NCBI GenBank assembly: GCA_937867415.1
Contig: CALMKO010000294.1
Location: forward strand, 1-52,978
Reading direction: 5' to 3'
From: an uncultured Verrucomicrobiota bacterium
GTDB lineage: Bacteria > Verrucomicrobiota > Verrucomicrobiia > Verrucomicrobiales > Akkermansiaceae
DNA length: 52,978 nt
Part shown: piece by piece, positions 1 through 7,856 of the stretch
Position numbering within the stretch: position 1 is the first letter of the stretch
Layout: each line of letters opens with the position of its first letter
Position numbers and translations under genes: made by a program
Notes under the pieces: generated by a model
Databases searched by the model: none
What the model saw: the letters and a program-made list of their open reading frames with translations, nothing else
What the model was told of the DNA's origin: nothing

Positions 1-372
1 GGCAGCAGTGTGGCGATGGGGTATGATTCGCCCCGGGAGGATGACGTGTTAGGGGGGGGCGGGTATCTTACCCGAGATTGCGGCTTCATCGATCCGCTTG
101 GGAGGATTCATCTCACGGGGACTCTGGGCGGGGCCATCAATGTTGCCGGGCGCAAGGTTAGTCCAGCCAAGGTTGAGGCGGCTCTTTGCGCAACGGGGCT
201 GGTCGCGCGGGTGCGGGTTTACGCCGTTCCCAGCAATGACGCCGAGCGGTTTGAAGAGATCGCGGCGGAAATCGTCCTGCATGTTGGCGGCACGCTGGAA
301 GCTCTGAAAGCAGCTGCTTGTGACAAGCTTCAGAACTGGGAGTTGCCCAGACACTGGATGCTTGGCGACTGA
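1..372 (+). CDS. AMP-dependent acyl-CoA synthetase/ligase, C-terminal fragment (cut by window edge)
   Basis: The reading frame is open from base 1 and ends with TGA at 370-372, so the 5' part lies outside the window. The visible 120 or so residues look like the end of an ANL-superfamily adenylating enzyme. A core segment with YLTRDCGFIDPLGRIHLTG matches the A8-type hinge (YRTGDxG...G.l...GR). It is followed by INVAGRKVSPAKVEAAL, equivalent to the KxxGxxVxPxEVE hinge region, and then the small mobile C-terminal subdomain. Such enzymes activate a carboxylic acid as an acyl adenylate. The usual catalytic Lys near the C-terminus (PxxxxxxxxLPrxxxGKv) is not evident; the protein stops at LPRHWMLGD, so it may be catalytically atypical or a ligase-like protein used with a carrier protein. 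The substrate cannot be judged from this fragment. It converges on the aldolase gene, with a shared terminator between them. Confidence 0.7.
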   Translation, partial: GSSVAMGYDSPREDDVLGGGGYLTRDCGFIDPLGRIHLTGTLGGAINVAGRKVSPAKVEAALCATGLVARVRVYAVPSNDAERFEEIAAEIVLHVGGTLEALKAAACDKLQNWELPRHWMLGD

Positions 373-375
373 GCG

Positions 376-412
376 AAAAAAAAAGGTGGACCCCGCGAGG
401 GATCCACCTTTT
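376..412 (-). terminator. Rho-independent terminator of the aldolase gene (possibly bidirectional)
   Basis: A near-perfect hairpin lies between two convergent genes. The arm at 381-390 (AAAAGGTGGA) pairs with 403-412 (TCCACCTTTT), and the stem is extended by a CCC/GGG inner part. Read on the minus strand, the stem is followed by a run of nine T residues (376-384), which is ideal for ending the aldolase transcript. On the plus strand only a four-T run follows, so termination of the upstream ligase gene is possible but weaker. Confidence 0.85.
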
Positions 413-426
413 CCGATGAGGGCTTC

Positions 427-1458
427 TCAGACCTTGCCGAAGATGGTCTGGCCGGTGGAGCGGAGATCGTCGCAGGCGATTTTCATGCGTTCGCAAAGGC
501 CGAGTTCACCCTTTTTCAGGTAGGAGCGCGGATCGTAGTTTTTCTTGTCCCCGACCTCGCCGTCGATCTTGAGGACCCCTTCGATGTTTTGGCAGATGTG
601 GGTGACGATGGGGCGGGTGAAGGCGTATTGGGTGTCGGTGTCGATGTTCATTTTGACGACGCCGTAGTCGAGGGTCTCGCGGAGGTCGCTCTCGGAGGTG
701 CCGGAGCCGCCGTGGAAGACGAGATCCATTTCGGCAGCGGGGCCGTGTTTGTCCATGACCGCCTTTTGACCATCGCGAAGAATGGCTGGCTTGAGTTTGA
801 CGGCACCCGGTTTGTAGGACCCGTGGACGTTGCCAAAGGTGGCCGCGAAGAGGAATCTGCCGATCGGCTGGAGTGCTTCATAAACCTCAACCATGTCCTC
901 CGGGGTGGTGTAAAGTTTCTCGATGGGGAGGCCTGAGGTGTCGTGGCCATCTTCCTCGCCACCGACGCAGCCGGCTTCCACTTCAAGGATGATTCCGAGT
1001 TCGGCGCATTCCTTGAGGAGGGTTTTGGAGATTTCCAGGTTTTCCTTCAGATCCACGACCGAGCCATCGAACATGTGGGATTGGAAAAGCGGGCCTTTTC
1101 CTTCTGCGATGCGCTTGCGGGAAGCGGCGAGAAGGGGTTTCAGGAAGCCATCCACCTTGCTTGGGTGGCAATGGTCGGTGTGGAGGGCGATGAGGACGTC
1201 ATGTTTTTCCGCAAGCAGGTGGCAAGCCTCGGCGAGAACGATGGCGCCGAAAGCGGCATCCTTGACCGAGGTGCCGGAGGCGAATTCGCCGCCTCCGGTG
1301 GAGACTTGGATGATGCCGTCAGATTTCGCTTCGGCAAAAGCACGCAGGGCACCGTTGATGGTGGGCAGCGAGGTGACATTGATGGCGGGGTAGGCATAGC
1401 CACCTTTTTGGGCGGCGTCGAGCATGGCGCGATATTGCGCGGGAGTTGCGATTGGCAT
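427..1458 (-). CDS. fba: Class II fructose-bisphosphate aldolase (class IIA type)
   Basis: This is a zinc-dependent aldolase that interconverts fructose 1,6-bisphosphate with glyceraldehyde 3-phosphate plus dihydroxyacetone phosphate in glycolysis and gluconeogenesis. The 343-residue product matches the usual length of the family. The HTDHC motif at residues 93-97 supplies the catalytic Asp95 and a zinc-binding His96. Other motifs are EAGCVGGEEDG near 161-171, GNVHG at 209-213 (zinc His212), FHGGSG at 248-253 (zinc His249) and NIDTDTQ at 271-277 (phosphate and substrate binding). The ATG at 1456-1458 gives MPIATPAQY, which matches the conserved N-terminus of mycobacterial-type enzymes. A GTG three codons upstream (1465-1467) is the alternative start. 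The gene stands alone between divergent and convergent neighbours and has its own terminator at 376-412. Confidence 0.95.
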   Translation of the reverse strand: MPIATPAQYRAMLDAAQKGGYAYPAINVTSLPTINGALRAFAEAKSDGIIQVSTGGGEFASGTSVKDAAFGAIVLAEACHLLAEKHDVLIALHTDHCHPSKVDGFLKPLLAASRKRIAEGKGPLFQSHMFDGSVVDLKENLEISKTLLKECAELGIILEVEAGCVGGEEDGHDTSGLPIEKLYTTPEDMVEVYEALQPIGRFLFAATFGNVHGSYKPGAVKLKPAILRDGQKAVMDKHGPAAEMDLVFHGGSGTSESDLRETLDYGVVKMNIDTDTQYAFTRPIVTHICQNIEGVLKIDGEVGDKKNYDPRSYLKKGELGLCERMKIACDDLRSTGQTIFGKV

Positions 1459-1579
1459 GACGGGCACTGCGTAGCCAAAGGCGACGGGATCGACAAGCGG
1501 GAAACCTCAGGAAATATCGATTTATCCCTTCTTGCGGCTTGCTAAAGTCCGAGCAAAGCGGTTGTTTTTCCCAATCTCA

Positions 1580-2404
1580 ATGAGTTCCAACGAAACAATC
1601 GTCTTAAAGCCAACGCCTTGGTTCCTTCTGCGGGCGCTGGTGATGCTGCTGATGTTCGGGGTGTTCTCGGCCTTGTTTTACATCGATGGCTCGACGGGTT
1701 ATCGCAAGAAGAACGAGGCCTTCTATCTTCATAAGGCATTTCAAACCGCGAATGGCGAGTTTTCAAAAATGAACTCGAGTGGCTCGTTAACGGCTCGGGA
1801 GTGGAAGGAATTTGCGGCGAAACAGGAGGTCGCCGTCCCTGAGGATCGCTCCTTGCTGCCGACAACGACCACCCTGCCCATGCCATGGCCGGAGATTCTG
1901 CATGATTTCGAGCGGATGAAGTCGTTGCAATGGAACATCTTGTGGCGTGAATACACCAAAGAGCGCGGTCTGAATTCGTCCCCGCCCGAGGAGCCTTACA
2001 GCGCCCGGAAAATCGGGGAGCAGTGGATCGTTTTCTGGATCTGTCTGGTCCTGACCCTGCTGGCCTTATTCTTTCTACTGCGGACCATGCGGCGGAATAT
2101 CTCGGCGGACGGGGAGTCGATCACCCATCAGGGCGGAAAGCGGGTTCTGTTTCGCGATCTCAAGACGCTCGATCTCCGGAAGTGGGACACCAAGGGCTTG
2201 GCGTTCATTGACTTCGACGGGGCTTCGGGCAAGGGACGCCTGCGTATCGACGGGCTGACTTACGGTGGATTCAAAAAAGAAAATGGAGAGCCTGCCGAGG
2301 CTTTGATGCGACGCATTCGCGAGCATTTCTCCGGTGAAATCATCGAATACTCCACGATTTCCAGCCCCGAGTCTTCAAAACCCGAGTCTGAGCCCAGCTC
2401 ATGA
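1580..2404 (+). CDS. Membrane protein of unknown function, two transmembrane segments
   Basis: The 274-residue product is not recognised as a named family. It has a hydrophobic segment near residues 12-35 (WFLLRALVMLLMFGVFSALFY) and a second near 155-175 (WIVFWICLVLTLLALFFLL). Between them is a soluble, charged domain of about 115 residues. A C-terminal domain of about 100 residues contains short beta-strand-like stretches (DLRKWDTKGLAFIDFDG) and ends in a Ser/Pro/Glu-rich tail. With both ends cytoplasmic, the middle part would sit outside the membrane; this is inference from hydrophobicity only. The ATG at 1580 was chosen because it gives a short charged leader before the first membrane segment; an in-frame TTG at 1532 would add 16 residues. 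The gene is divergent from fba and lies 107 bases before acpP. Confidence 0.7.
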   Translation: MSSNETIVLKPTPWFLLRALVMLLMFGVFSALFYIDGSTGYRKKNEAFYLHKAFQTANGEFSKMNSSGSLTAREWKEFAAKQEVAVPEDRSLLPTTTTLPMPWPEILHDFERMKSLQWNILWREYTKERGLNSSPPEEPYSARKIGEQWIVFWICLVLTLLALFFLLRTMRRNISADGESITHQGGKRVLFRDLKTLDLRKWDTKGLAFIDFDGASGKGRLRIDGLTYGGFKKENGEPAEALMRRIREHFSGEIIEYSTISSPESSKPESEPSS

Positions 2405-2511
2405 ATTTCCCTTGATTTTGTCTTTTCCGCATTCCACTTGTTTTCGGGATTGCCAAGTCGGGTCAGCAAACGATAACCAACTCCAACTCCAACACTCAAC
2501 ACCACCAACCA

Positions 2512-2754
2512 ATGTCAGATAAAAGTATCGAAGCCCGTGTGAAAGACATCATCGTAGACCAACTTGGCGTTAACGCTGACCAAGTGACGATCGAAGCCAA
2601 ATTCGTTGAAGATCTGGGAGCAGATTCGCTCGACACGGTCGAACTGGTGATGGCCTTCGAAGAAGAGTTCGACATCGAGGTTCCTGATGAAGAAGCGGAA
2701 AAGCTTCAAGCGGTGGGTGACGTGGTGGCATACATTACCAGCCAGCAGGCCTGA
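2512..2754 (+). CDS. acpP: Acyl carrier protein
   Basis: This 80-residue acidic protein carries growing fatty-acyl chains on a phosphopantetheine arm during type II fatty-acid synthesis. Ser39 within [10 protein letters not shown] is the 4'-phosphopantetheine attachment site, and the helix II recognition pattern [23 protein letters not shown] is fully conserved. The start is certain: the protein begins [11 protein letters not shown], which is typical for bacterial ACP. No Shine-Dalgarno sequence precedes the ATG; the leader is an A/C-only stretch (accaccaacc), shared with other strongly expressed genes in this window. A strong terminator directly follows. fabD/fabG/fabF are not next to it here, but accA, the first committed step of the same pathway, lies 1.6 kb downstream. 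Confidence 0.97.
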   Translation: MSDKSIEARVKDIIVDQLGVNADQVTIEAKFVEDLGADSLDTVELVMAFEEEFDIEVPDEEAEKLQAVGDVVAYITSQQA

Positions 2755-2779
2755 TTTTTTCGAGGCTCACGCTTTACGG

Positions 2780-2824
2780 AAGGGCGGACTCCTCAAGGGA
2801 TGTCCGCCCTTTTCTTGTTTTTTG
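2780..2824 (+). terminator. Rho-independent terminator after acpP
   Basis: The stem AAGGGCGGAC (2780-2789) pairs with GTCCGCCCTT (2802-2811). The loop has 12 bases, and a T-rich tail (ttcttgtttttt) runs to about 2823. This should end the acpP transcript before the next gene starts at 2852. Confidence 0.88.
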
Positions 2825-2851
2825 CCCTCTCTGGGCTATCCTTCCCCACCG

Positions 2852-3388
2852 ATGCACTCCCCAGACAATATTTCCTATGCGCTTGAAATCACCAAGGTGC
2901 TTCACGAGCCGGACCGGAGGATCGACACCTTCGGCGAAACTCGTTTTGAGTTCCAGCTCATCAGTGAGCTGATGGATCGCACGGGGGAGGTCCGCATCCG
3001 CACCGGAGAGGTGGAGGCGATGCGTCCGCGCATCCTTCGTCCATCCGCCTACCGCGAGGTGGACCTGGAGGGATTTGATCCATCGGCGAGGGCTCGTTTT
3101 GACAAGCTGGTGGAGAAGTTGGAGGCGGAGGGGAAGGATCTGGCCTTCCTTCAATACGGTTTTCAGTTCAAGCGTGGTCAAGTCCACGAGGAGATCATCC
3201 ATGACAGTATGGAAGCGGTTCGTGAGCGGGTGATGGAAGACATCCGTCGCACAGGGAACCCCTCACGCGCGATCATCGAAGGGGTAGACGACGCTTGGGA
3301 GATTTCGATTCTCAAGTTTTCTTTCGAGATGATTCTTCGGTCACGTGAGATCAATGCATTCGACTTCAAGCGCCGGGGTCTGATCTGA
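2852..3388 (+). CDS. Conserved-looking cytoplasmic protein of unknown function
   Basis: The 178-residue product has no signal peptide or membrane segment and no motif I can name. It is rich in charged residues, with an Arg/Glu-rich middle (RTGEVEAMRPRILRPSAYR) and a long helical stretch near 118-145 (EEIIHDSMEAVRERVMEDIR). The ATG at 2852 lies just downstream of the acpP terminator and gives MHSPDNISY. The open frame extends upstream into acpP on another frame, which is not credible as coding. The gene ends 19 bases before the LysM gene start, so the two are probably co-transcribed. Confidence 0.65.
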   Translation: MHSPDNISYALEITKVLHEPDRRIDTFGETRFEFQLISELMDRTGEVRIRTGEVEAMRPRILRPSAYREVDLEGFDPSARARFDKLVEKLEAEGKDLAFLQYGFQFKRGQVHEEIIHDSMEAVRERVMEDIRRTGNPSRAIIEGVDDAWEISILKFSFEMILRSREINAFDFKRRGLI

Positions 3389-3407
3389 GTTTTTGCCGCT
3401 GTTCGTC

Positions 3408-4295
3408 ATGAGTGTTTGGACGTTTATCAAGCTGCTTGCCGCGCTCGGAGTGTTGGCGGTCATGACGTTTACCGGCATGTTGGCCTACCACACAGTCGTC
3501 ACCCCCCTTGGAGGGGTGTTTGAGAAAATCATTCCGGATCCATCCGAAGTCGTGGGACGCCAGCCTGATTTGGAGTTTGCCAAAAAGTTGGATTCAGCCG
3601 TTTTGCCAGCGGTCGATCCTGGTGAGAAAGCCTTTCAAAAAGCGCATGAATTGCTAGCCCTTGGTGACATCAACGAGGCTCGGGAAAAGCTGACCGCGAT
3701 CGTCAATGTTTTTCCAACCTCTTCGAGAGCCCCATCCGCGCGGCGCATTGTGGGTGAGATGAATCTGGATGAAATCCTTTCCACCACCCACATGGAGGGC
3801 AAGCAGACCCATCTTGTCAAACGCGGGAACTCCTATCTCGGCATCGCCGCGGAGTATCGCACCACGCTGGACTGCATCATGCATCTCAATGGGATGTTGG
3901 AGCTGAAAGGCATCCAGCCTGGTGATGAATTCATCGTCATGCCCTTGGATTTCCGCTTGCTGGTCGATTCCCAGCGCAAGGCTCTTTCGATATGGGATGG
4001 AGGGCGGTTTATTTGCGAGTATCCCATCCTGCATCTCGAAACGACGCCCAAGCTCACAAGTGGCAAGACCAAAATCAGCGCCAAGCTTGCCGAGTTGGAT
4101 ACCCGTCAGGTGACACCCCAGTCCAAAGACTATCGGGCGGCTTCCAAGATCATTCAAATCGCACCCCACTCCATCCAGATCCGGGCTGCGGACGACAGCG
4201 ACAAGCTCGCGCCTCACGGCATCGTCCTGCGCCCCCAGGACATGGAAGAGGTCAACCTGCTGACGCGGGTGGGTAACGAGCTAGAAATCCGTTGA
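3408..4295 (+). CDS. Membrane-anchored LysM protein with a degenerate L,D-transpeptidase (YkuD)-like domain
   Basis: The 295-residue product starts with an N-terminal membrane anchor (residues 3-26), followed by a TPR-like helical stretch around 70-115 (AFQKAHELLALGDINEAREKLTAI). A LysM peptidoglycan-binding motif lies near 128-180 (HLVKRGNSYLGIAAEYRTTLDCIMHLNGM). The remainder begins FRLLVDSQRKALSIWDGGRFI, which resembles the first strands of a YkuD domain. It ends APHGIVLRPQDMEEVN...GNELEIR, where active enzymes carry SHGCIRL...D...VxxGTxVxI. The catalytic Cys of HGC is replaced (HGIVLR, His about 270), so transpeptidase activity is not expected. The YkuD assignment is my inference from the pattern; the LysM part is more secure. 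A cell-wall-binding or scaffolding role in the periplasm is likely. The ATG at 3408 is preferred to the TTG at 3393. Confidence 0.7.
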   Translation: MSVWTFIKLLAALGVLAVMTFTGMLAYHTVVTPLGGVFEKIIPDPSEVVGRQPDLEFAKKLDSAVLPAVDPGEKAFQKAHELLALGDINEAREKLTAIVNVFPTSSRAPSARRIVGEMNLDEILSTTHMEGKQTHLVKRGNSYLGIAAEYRTTLDCIMHLNGMLELKGIQPGDEFIVMPLDFRLLVDSQRKALSIWDGGRFICEYPILHLETTPKLTSGKTKISAKLAELDTRQVTPQSKDYRAASKIIQIAPHSIQIRAADDSDKLAPHGIVLRPQDMEEVNLLTRVGNELEIR

Positions 4296-4362
4296 ATCCA
4301 TCCCGCCCAATCTCTATCCTTGCATCTTCCCCCGGCAATCCTGATTCTTTCCTCCGTCAACC

Positions 4363-5316
4363 ATGCAGCTTCTCGAATTCGAAAAACCCGCCGCCGAGCT
4401 TGAACGCGAACTGGAAAAGCTCCGGTCCAAGTCGTCATCGCAGAACATCGACATGTCAGCGGAAATCTCCACCATGGAGACCAAGCTGGCCGAGACCCGC
4501 GCTGAAATTTACCGCAACCTCACCCCTTGGCAGCGAGTGCAGATCGCCCGTCACACGAATCGTCCGTTCATGCTCGACTATGTATCGCTCGCCTTCACGG
4601 ATTTTTGCGAACTCCATGGAGATCGCCACATCGGTGATGATGCGTCCATGCCCGGCGGTTTTGCCCGCATCGGCGACAAGCGGGTGGTCGTCATCGGTCA
4701 TCAAAAAGGCCGCGACACCAAGGAAAACCTCAAGCGCAACTTCGGCAGTGCCCACCCGGAAGGCTATCGCAAAGCCATGCGCTTGATGAAAATCGCCGAG
4801 AAGTTCGGCCTGCCGGTCATCACCATGATCGACACCCCCGGCGCTTACCCTGGAATCGGCGCGGAAGAACGCAACATCGCCGAGGCCATCGCTTATAACC
4901 TGCGTGAAATGATGCTGCTCAAAGTGCCTGTCATCGCCGTCGTCCTCGGCGAGGGTGGTTCCGGCGGGGCGCTTGGCATCGGAGTCGCCGACCGGGTGAT
5001 CATGATGGAAAATGCCTACTACTCGGTCATCAGCCCGGAGGGGTGTGCCGCCATTTTGTGGAAGCATCGCAAGCATGCGCCGGAAGCCGCGGAAGCCATG
5101 AAACTCGTCGCTCCGGACCTCATGAAGCTCGGCTTGATCGACGACGTGATCGCAGAGCCCACCGGAGGCGCGCATCACGACCATCAGGCCACGGCCGATG
5201 CCTTCCGTGATACGGTCCTCGCCCACATCGCGCAGCTCTCCGCGCTGGGAACGGAGCAGCTTCTCGAAGAGCGCTATAACAAGTTCCGGAGTTTCGGCGA
5301 GTGGCAGGGCAAGTAA
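4363..5316 (+). CDS. accA: Acetyl-CoA carboxylase carboxyltransferase subunit alpha
   Basis: This is the alpha half of the carboxyltransferase that moves CO2 from carboxybiotin to acetyl-CoA, making malonyl-CoA for fatty-acid synthesis. Its partners are AccD, AccB and AccC, none of which is encoded in this window. The 317-residue length matches the family (E. coli 319). A helical N-terminal part (FEKPAAELERELEKL) is followed by the crotonase-like core, with PVITMIDTPGAYPG and GEGGSGGALGIGVADRV carrying the Gly-rich oxyanion and CoA-binding loops, and then AYYSVISPEGCAAILWK. The ATG at 4363 gives the expected N-terminus; its leader (cctccgtcaacc) lacks a Shine-Dalgarno sequence. Gfo/Idh genes follow 31 bases later. 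Confidence 0.97.
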   Translation: MQLLEFEKPAAELERELEKLRSKSSSQNIDMSAEISTMETKLAETRAEIYRNLTPWQRVQIARHTNRPFMLDYVSLAFTDFCELHGDRHIGDDASMPGGFARIGDKRVVVIGHQKGRDTKENLKRNFGSAHPEGYRKAMRLMKIAEKFGLPVITMIDTPGAYPGIGAEERNIAEAIAYNLREMMLLKVPVIAVVLGEGGSGGALGIGVADRVIMMENAYYSVISPEGCAAILWKHRKHAPEAAEAMKLVAPDLMKLGLIDDVIAEPTGGAHHDHQATADAFRDTVLAHIAQLSALGTEQLLEERYNKFRSFGEWQGK

Positions 5317-5347
5317 GTTCCGAACTGGTATTTGATTCACCACCCAG

Positions 5348-6454
5348 ATGTCGATCAAAGTAGGAGTCATCGGCGCAGGCGGAATGTTGCAACACCACGC
5401 AGCGGGCTTCCGCCTCGCGGGAGCGGAAATTCTGGCTGTCGCAGATCCGGCTCCTGCCGCCGCCGCCAAGGCCGCGCAGAAGTGGGGTATTCCCGAGGCC
5501 TATGATTCTGCGGCAGCCATGCTGGCGGGCTGCCGCGGGCTTGATGCGGTAAGCATCATCGCCCCGAACAAGTTCCATGCCCCTCTCGCGCTCCAGTGCC
5601 TCCAAGCGGGAAAGCATGTCTTTTGCGAAAAGCCACCCGCGCTCAGCGCGCCGGAAGTCGCACAAATGATCGCCGCTGCCGAGCAGGCCGGGCGCTTGTT
5701 GATGTTTAACTTCAACAATCGCGCCCGCCCCGAATCGCAGGCGATGAAGCGCTACTGCGATGATGGCACCGTGGGCACGATCAACTCCGCGCAGGCGAAA
5801 TGGATCCGCCGCACCGGAATTCCCGGCTTTGGAGGCTGGTTCACCACCAAGGAATTGTCAGGTGGTGGTCCGGTCATCGATCTGCTGCACATGATCGACC
5901 TCGCCCTCCACTTCATGGGCTACCCCGAGCCGGCGCATGTCCTTGCGAACACCTTCGACACCTTCATCCGCGACAAGGACTTCAAAGGCCCCTGGGGCAT
6001 CCCCGACCGTGCCGACGGCACCAATGATGTGGAGGCTGCCGCGCACGGATTCGTCACCTTCAAGACCGGCCAGGTCCTTTCTCTCCAGGTCTCCTGGGCG
6101 GAAATGGTCAAGCGCGAGGAGGTCTCCGTCGTTTTTCAAGGGACCAAGGCGGGCGGCAAGGTCGAGCGGCTCTTTGGCCGGGACGGGCTGGATGACGGGG
6201 CGCTCGACGCTTGTGAACTTTACGTCCAGGAAAACGGTAACAGCGTGAACCGCGCCATCATCACTCCCGCTTGTGCGGACATGGGCCGCAGTCAATCCGC
6301 CTGCAACTTCATCCAAGCCATCGAAGGCAAGGCCGCGCCGCTCAACACCCCGCAAGAGGCCCTGCGCCTGATGCAAATCATTGACGCGATCTATCAGTCC
6401 GCCGCATCCTGCGGTCCCGTCGCCATCACGAGCGCTCAGGAAATCCATTTCTAG
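5348..6454 (+). CDS. Gfo/Idh/MocA family NAD(P)-dependent oxidoreductase (first of a tandem pair)
   Basis: The product is a 368-residue sugar- or cyclitol-type dehydrogenase. The N-terminal Rossmann fold starts KVGVIGAGGM (dinucleotide-binding GxGxxG). The family signature HVFCEKPPALS lies near 92-104, with the Lys of EKP being the usual catalytic and cofactor-contacting residue. The C-terminal alpha/beta domain contains GGGPVIDLLHMIDLALHFMG, which carries the conserved D...H pair. The substrate cannot be told from sequence. There is no Tat or Sec signal, so the enzyme is cytoplasmic, unlike the many exported members in this phylum. It lies 31 bases after accA and 63 bases before a second member, and is probably co-transcribed with it. 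Confidence 0.9.
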   Translation: MSIKVGVIGAGGMLQHHAAGFRLAGAEILAVADPAPAAAAKAAQKWGIPEAYDSAAAMLAGCRGLDAVSIIAPNKFHAPLALQCLQAGKHVFCEKPPALSAPEVAQMIAAAEQAGRLLMFNFNNRARPESQAMKRYCDDGTVGTINSAQAKWIRRTGIPGFGGWFTTKELSGGGPVIDLLHMIDLALHFMGYPEPAHVLANTFDTFIRDKDFKGPWGIPDRADGTNDVEAAAHGFVTFKTGQVLSLQVSWAEMVKREEVSVVFQGTKAGGKVERLFGRDGLDDGALDACELYVQENGNSVNRAIITPACADMGRSQSACNFIQAIEGKAAPLNTPQEALRLMQIIDAIYQSAASCGPVAITSAQEIHF

Positions 6455-6517
6455 CAGCCCGAAAGAAAATCATTCCCCTCTCTGTAAACCGAAGCTATAC
6501 TATAACAACCAAACATC

Positions 6518-7708
6518 ATGTCTAACAAACCACTCAATATCGGTCTGGTCGGAGGAGGCAAAGGAGCCTTCATCGTGAATCCGCATCAGAAAGCCATTCA
6601 CATGGACGGCACCCGCCGGGTCGTCGCGGGGGCGCTTTTCCCTGACGCGACCATCGCGCTCGAAGAGGCCGCCAACTGGGCCTACCCCATCAAGGGTTAT
6701 GCCTCCTATGACGAGATGATCGCGGCGAACGCGACCCTCCCCGATGACGAAAAAATCGACTACATCCTCATCGTCACGCCGAACTTCGTGCACTTCGATC
6801 CCGCAATGAAGGCCATGAAGGCGGGCATCGCCGTGTTCTGTGAAAAGCCGCTCTGCCTGAACCTCGAGGAGGCGGATGAACTCGTGAAAACCTCCAAAGA
6901 GCTGGGAGTGCCGTTTGCCGTAGCTCACACCTACCTTGGTCATTGGACCACCCGTTTCAGCCGATATATTGTGCAGAGCGGATTGTTAGGCGACGTTCGT
7001 TGGGTGGATAGTTACTATATCCAGGGTTGGCTGGCATCCAAGGTGGAGGCCACCGGGCAGCAGCAGGCCAGCTGGCGGGTGGATCCCAAGCGGGCGGGCG
7101 GCTCCGGCTGCGGCGGCGACATCGGCACCCACGCCCTCATGCAGTTGCGCTATGTCACCGGTTTGGAAATCACGGAACTGTCCGCGCAGATGGAAACCTT
7201 CGTCGAGGGACGGATGCTTGACGACCACTTCACCATCTACTGCAAGCTGTGCAATGGCGGCAAGGCACTGGTCCGCGCTTCGCAAATCTGCATCGGCCAC
7301 AAGAACGACCTCGGGATCGACATCGCGGGCAGCAAGGGGACCTTGCGTTGGCGCCAGGAGGATCCCGAGCGTCTGACCATCCACCTTCCGAATCAGCCGG
7401 ACCGCGTTTACTGGCGTGGAGCGGTCACCCCGGGAGACGGATTCCTGCCGGACGACGTCCCGGCGGATCTGATGGCCGAGCCTACGATCCCCGCAGGTCA
7501 TCCGGAGGCGTTCCATGACGCGTTTGCCCGTCTGCACCGTTGCTTCGAGGCGGATGTGAGAAAGTGGAAGGCAGGCGAGGCTTTCAGCTCCGACGGAAGC
7601 AAGTATGCCACGGTTGACGACGGCTGGATGGGCCTCGCCTTTATCGAGACCTGCATCAAGAGCAGCGCTGAGAATGGTGCATGGGTTGCCATGCCGAAGC
7701 AGGCCTGA
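6518..7708 (+). CDS. Gfo/Idh/MocA family NAD(P)-dependent oxidoreductase (second of a tandem pair)
   Basis: The 396-residue protein begins LNIGLVGGGKGAF, a GGGxG-type variant of the nucleotide-binding loop. The signature VFCEKPLCLNLEEAD lies near residues 108-122, and the C-terminal domain contains GSGCGGDIGTHALMQLRYV with the conserved D...H catalytic pair. It is longer than its upstream neighbour, and the two are clearly not recent duplicates; sequence similarity is limited to family motifs. It resembles the subgroup with an extended C-terminus (HPEAFHDAFARLHRCFEADV) seen in inositol- and sugar-catabolic clusters, but the substrate is unknown. The leader (aacaaccaaacatc) has no Shine-Dalgarno motif. 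A terminator 14 bases downstream closes the unit. Confidence 0.9.
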   Translation: MSNKPLNIGLVGGGKGAFIVNPHQKAIHMDGTRRVVAGALFPDATIALEEAANWAYPIKGYASYDEMIAANATLPDDEKIDYILIVTPNFVHFDPAMKAMKAGIAVFCEKPLCLNLEEADELVKTSKELGVPFAVAHTYLGHWTTRFSRYIVQSGLLGDVRWVDSYYIQGWLASKVEATGQQQASWRVDPKRAGGSGCGGDIGTHALMQLRYVTGLEITELSAQMETFVEGRMLDDHFTIYCKLCNGGKALVRASQICIGHKNDLGIDIAGSKGTLRWRQEDPERLTIHLPNQPDRVYWRGAVTPGDGFLPDDVPADLMAEPTIPAGHPEAFHDAFARLHRCFEADVRKWKAGEAFSSDGSKYATVDDGWMGLAFIETCIKSSAENGAWVAMPKQA

Positions 7709-7721
7709 TCGAGATTGAACC

Positions 7722-7767
7722 AAAACGCATCCAGCGCGCTTCCGGGCGGCGTTGGGTGCGTTTTTTT
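7722..7767 (+). terminator. Rho-independent terminator after the Gfo/Idh pair
   Basis: The arm AAAACGCATCC (7722-7732) pairs with GGGTGCGTTTT (7754-7764), allowing one G-T wobble. The loop is GC-rich, and seven T residues (7761-7767) immediately follow. It ends the plus-strand unit that includes the two oxidoreductases. Confidence 0.75.
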
Positions 7768-7800
7768 ACGCCCAGATTTACGCCCGGATTTACGCCCGGA
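7765..7800. repeat. Three tandem 12-bp repeats (TTTACGCCCRGA)
   Basis: There are three consecutive copies of a 12-mer: TTTACGCCCAGA (7765-7776), then TTTACGCCCGGA twice (7777-7788 and 7789-7800). The array begins inside the T-tail of the preceding terminator and abuts the heptad array at 7801. It appears non-coding. Confidence 0.9.
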
Positions 7801-7802
7801 CA

Positions 7803-7856
7803 GGGATCAGGGATCAGGGATCAGGGATCAGGGATCAGGGATCAGGGATCAGGGAT
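7803..7856. repeat. Heptanucleotide microsatellite, seven perfect copies of GGGATCA plus a partial copy
   Basis: The unit GGGATCA is repeated head-to-tail seven times without error from 7803 to 7851, followed by a partial GGGAT. A 7-bp unit shifts frame with each copy, so length changes would alter any reading frame crossing it. The stop codon of the DUF2062 gene (TGA, minus strand, 7849-7851) lies in the last perfect copy. Confidence 0.95.

Noticed and set aside
4456-5469. A 337-codon minus-strand open frame opposite accA
   Set aside because: accA is certain on the plus strand. The antisense frame exists because GC-rich third positions suppress stops, and it has no recognisable domain.
7803-7856. 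The heptad array considered as a CRISPR or iteron origin
   Set aside because: The units are directly adjacent without spacers, only 7 bp long, and there is no cas, rep or DnaA-box context.
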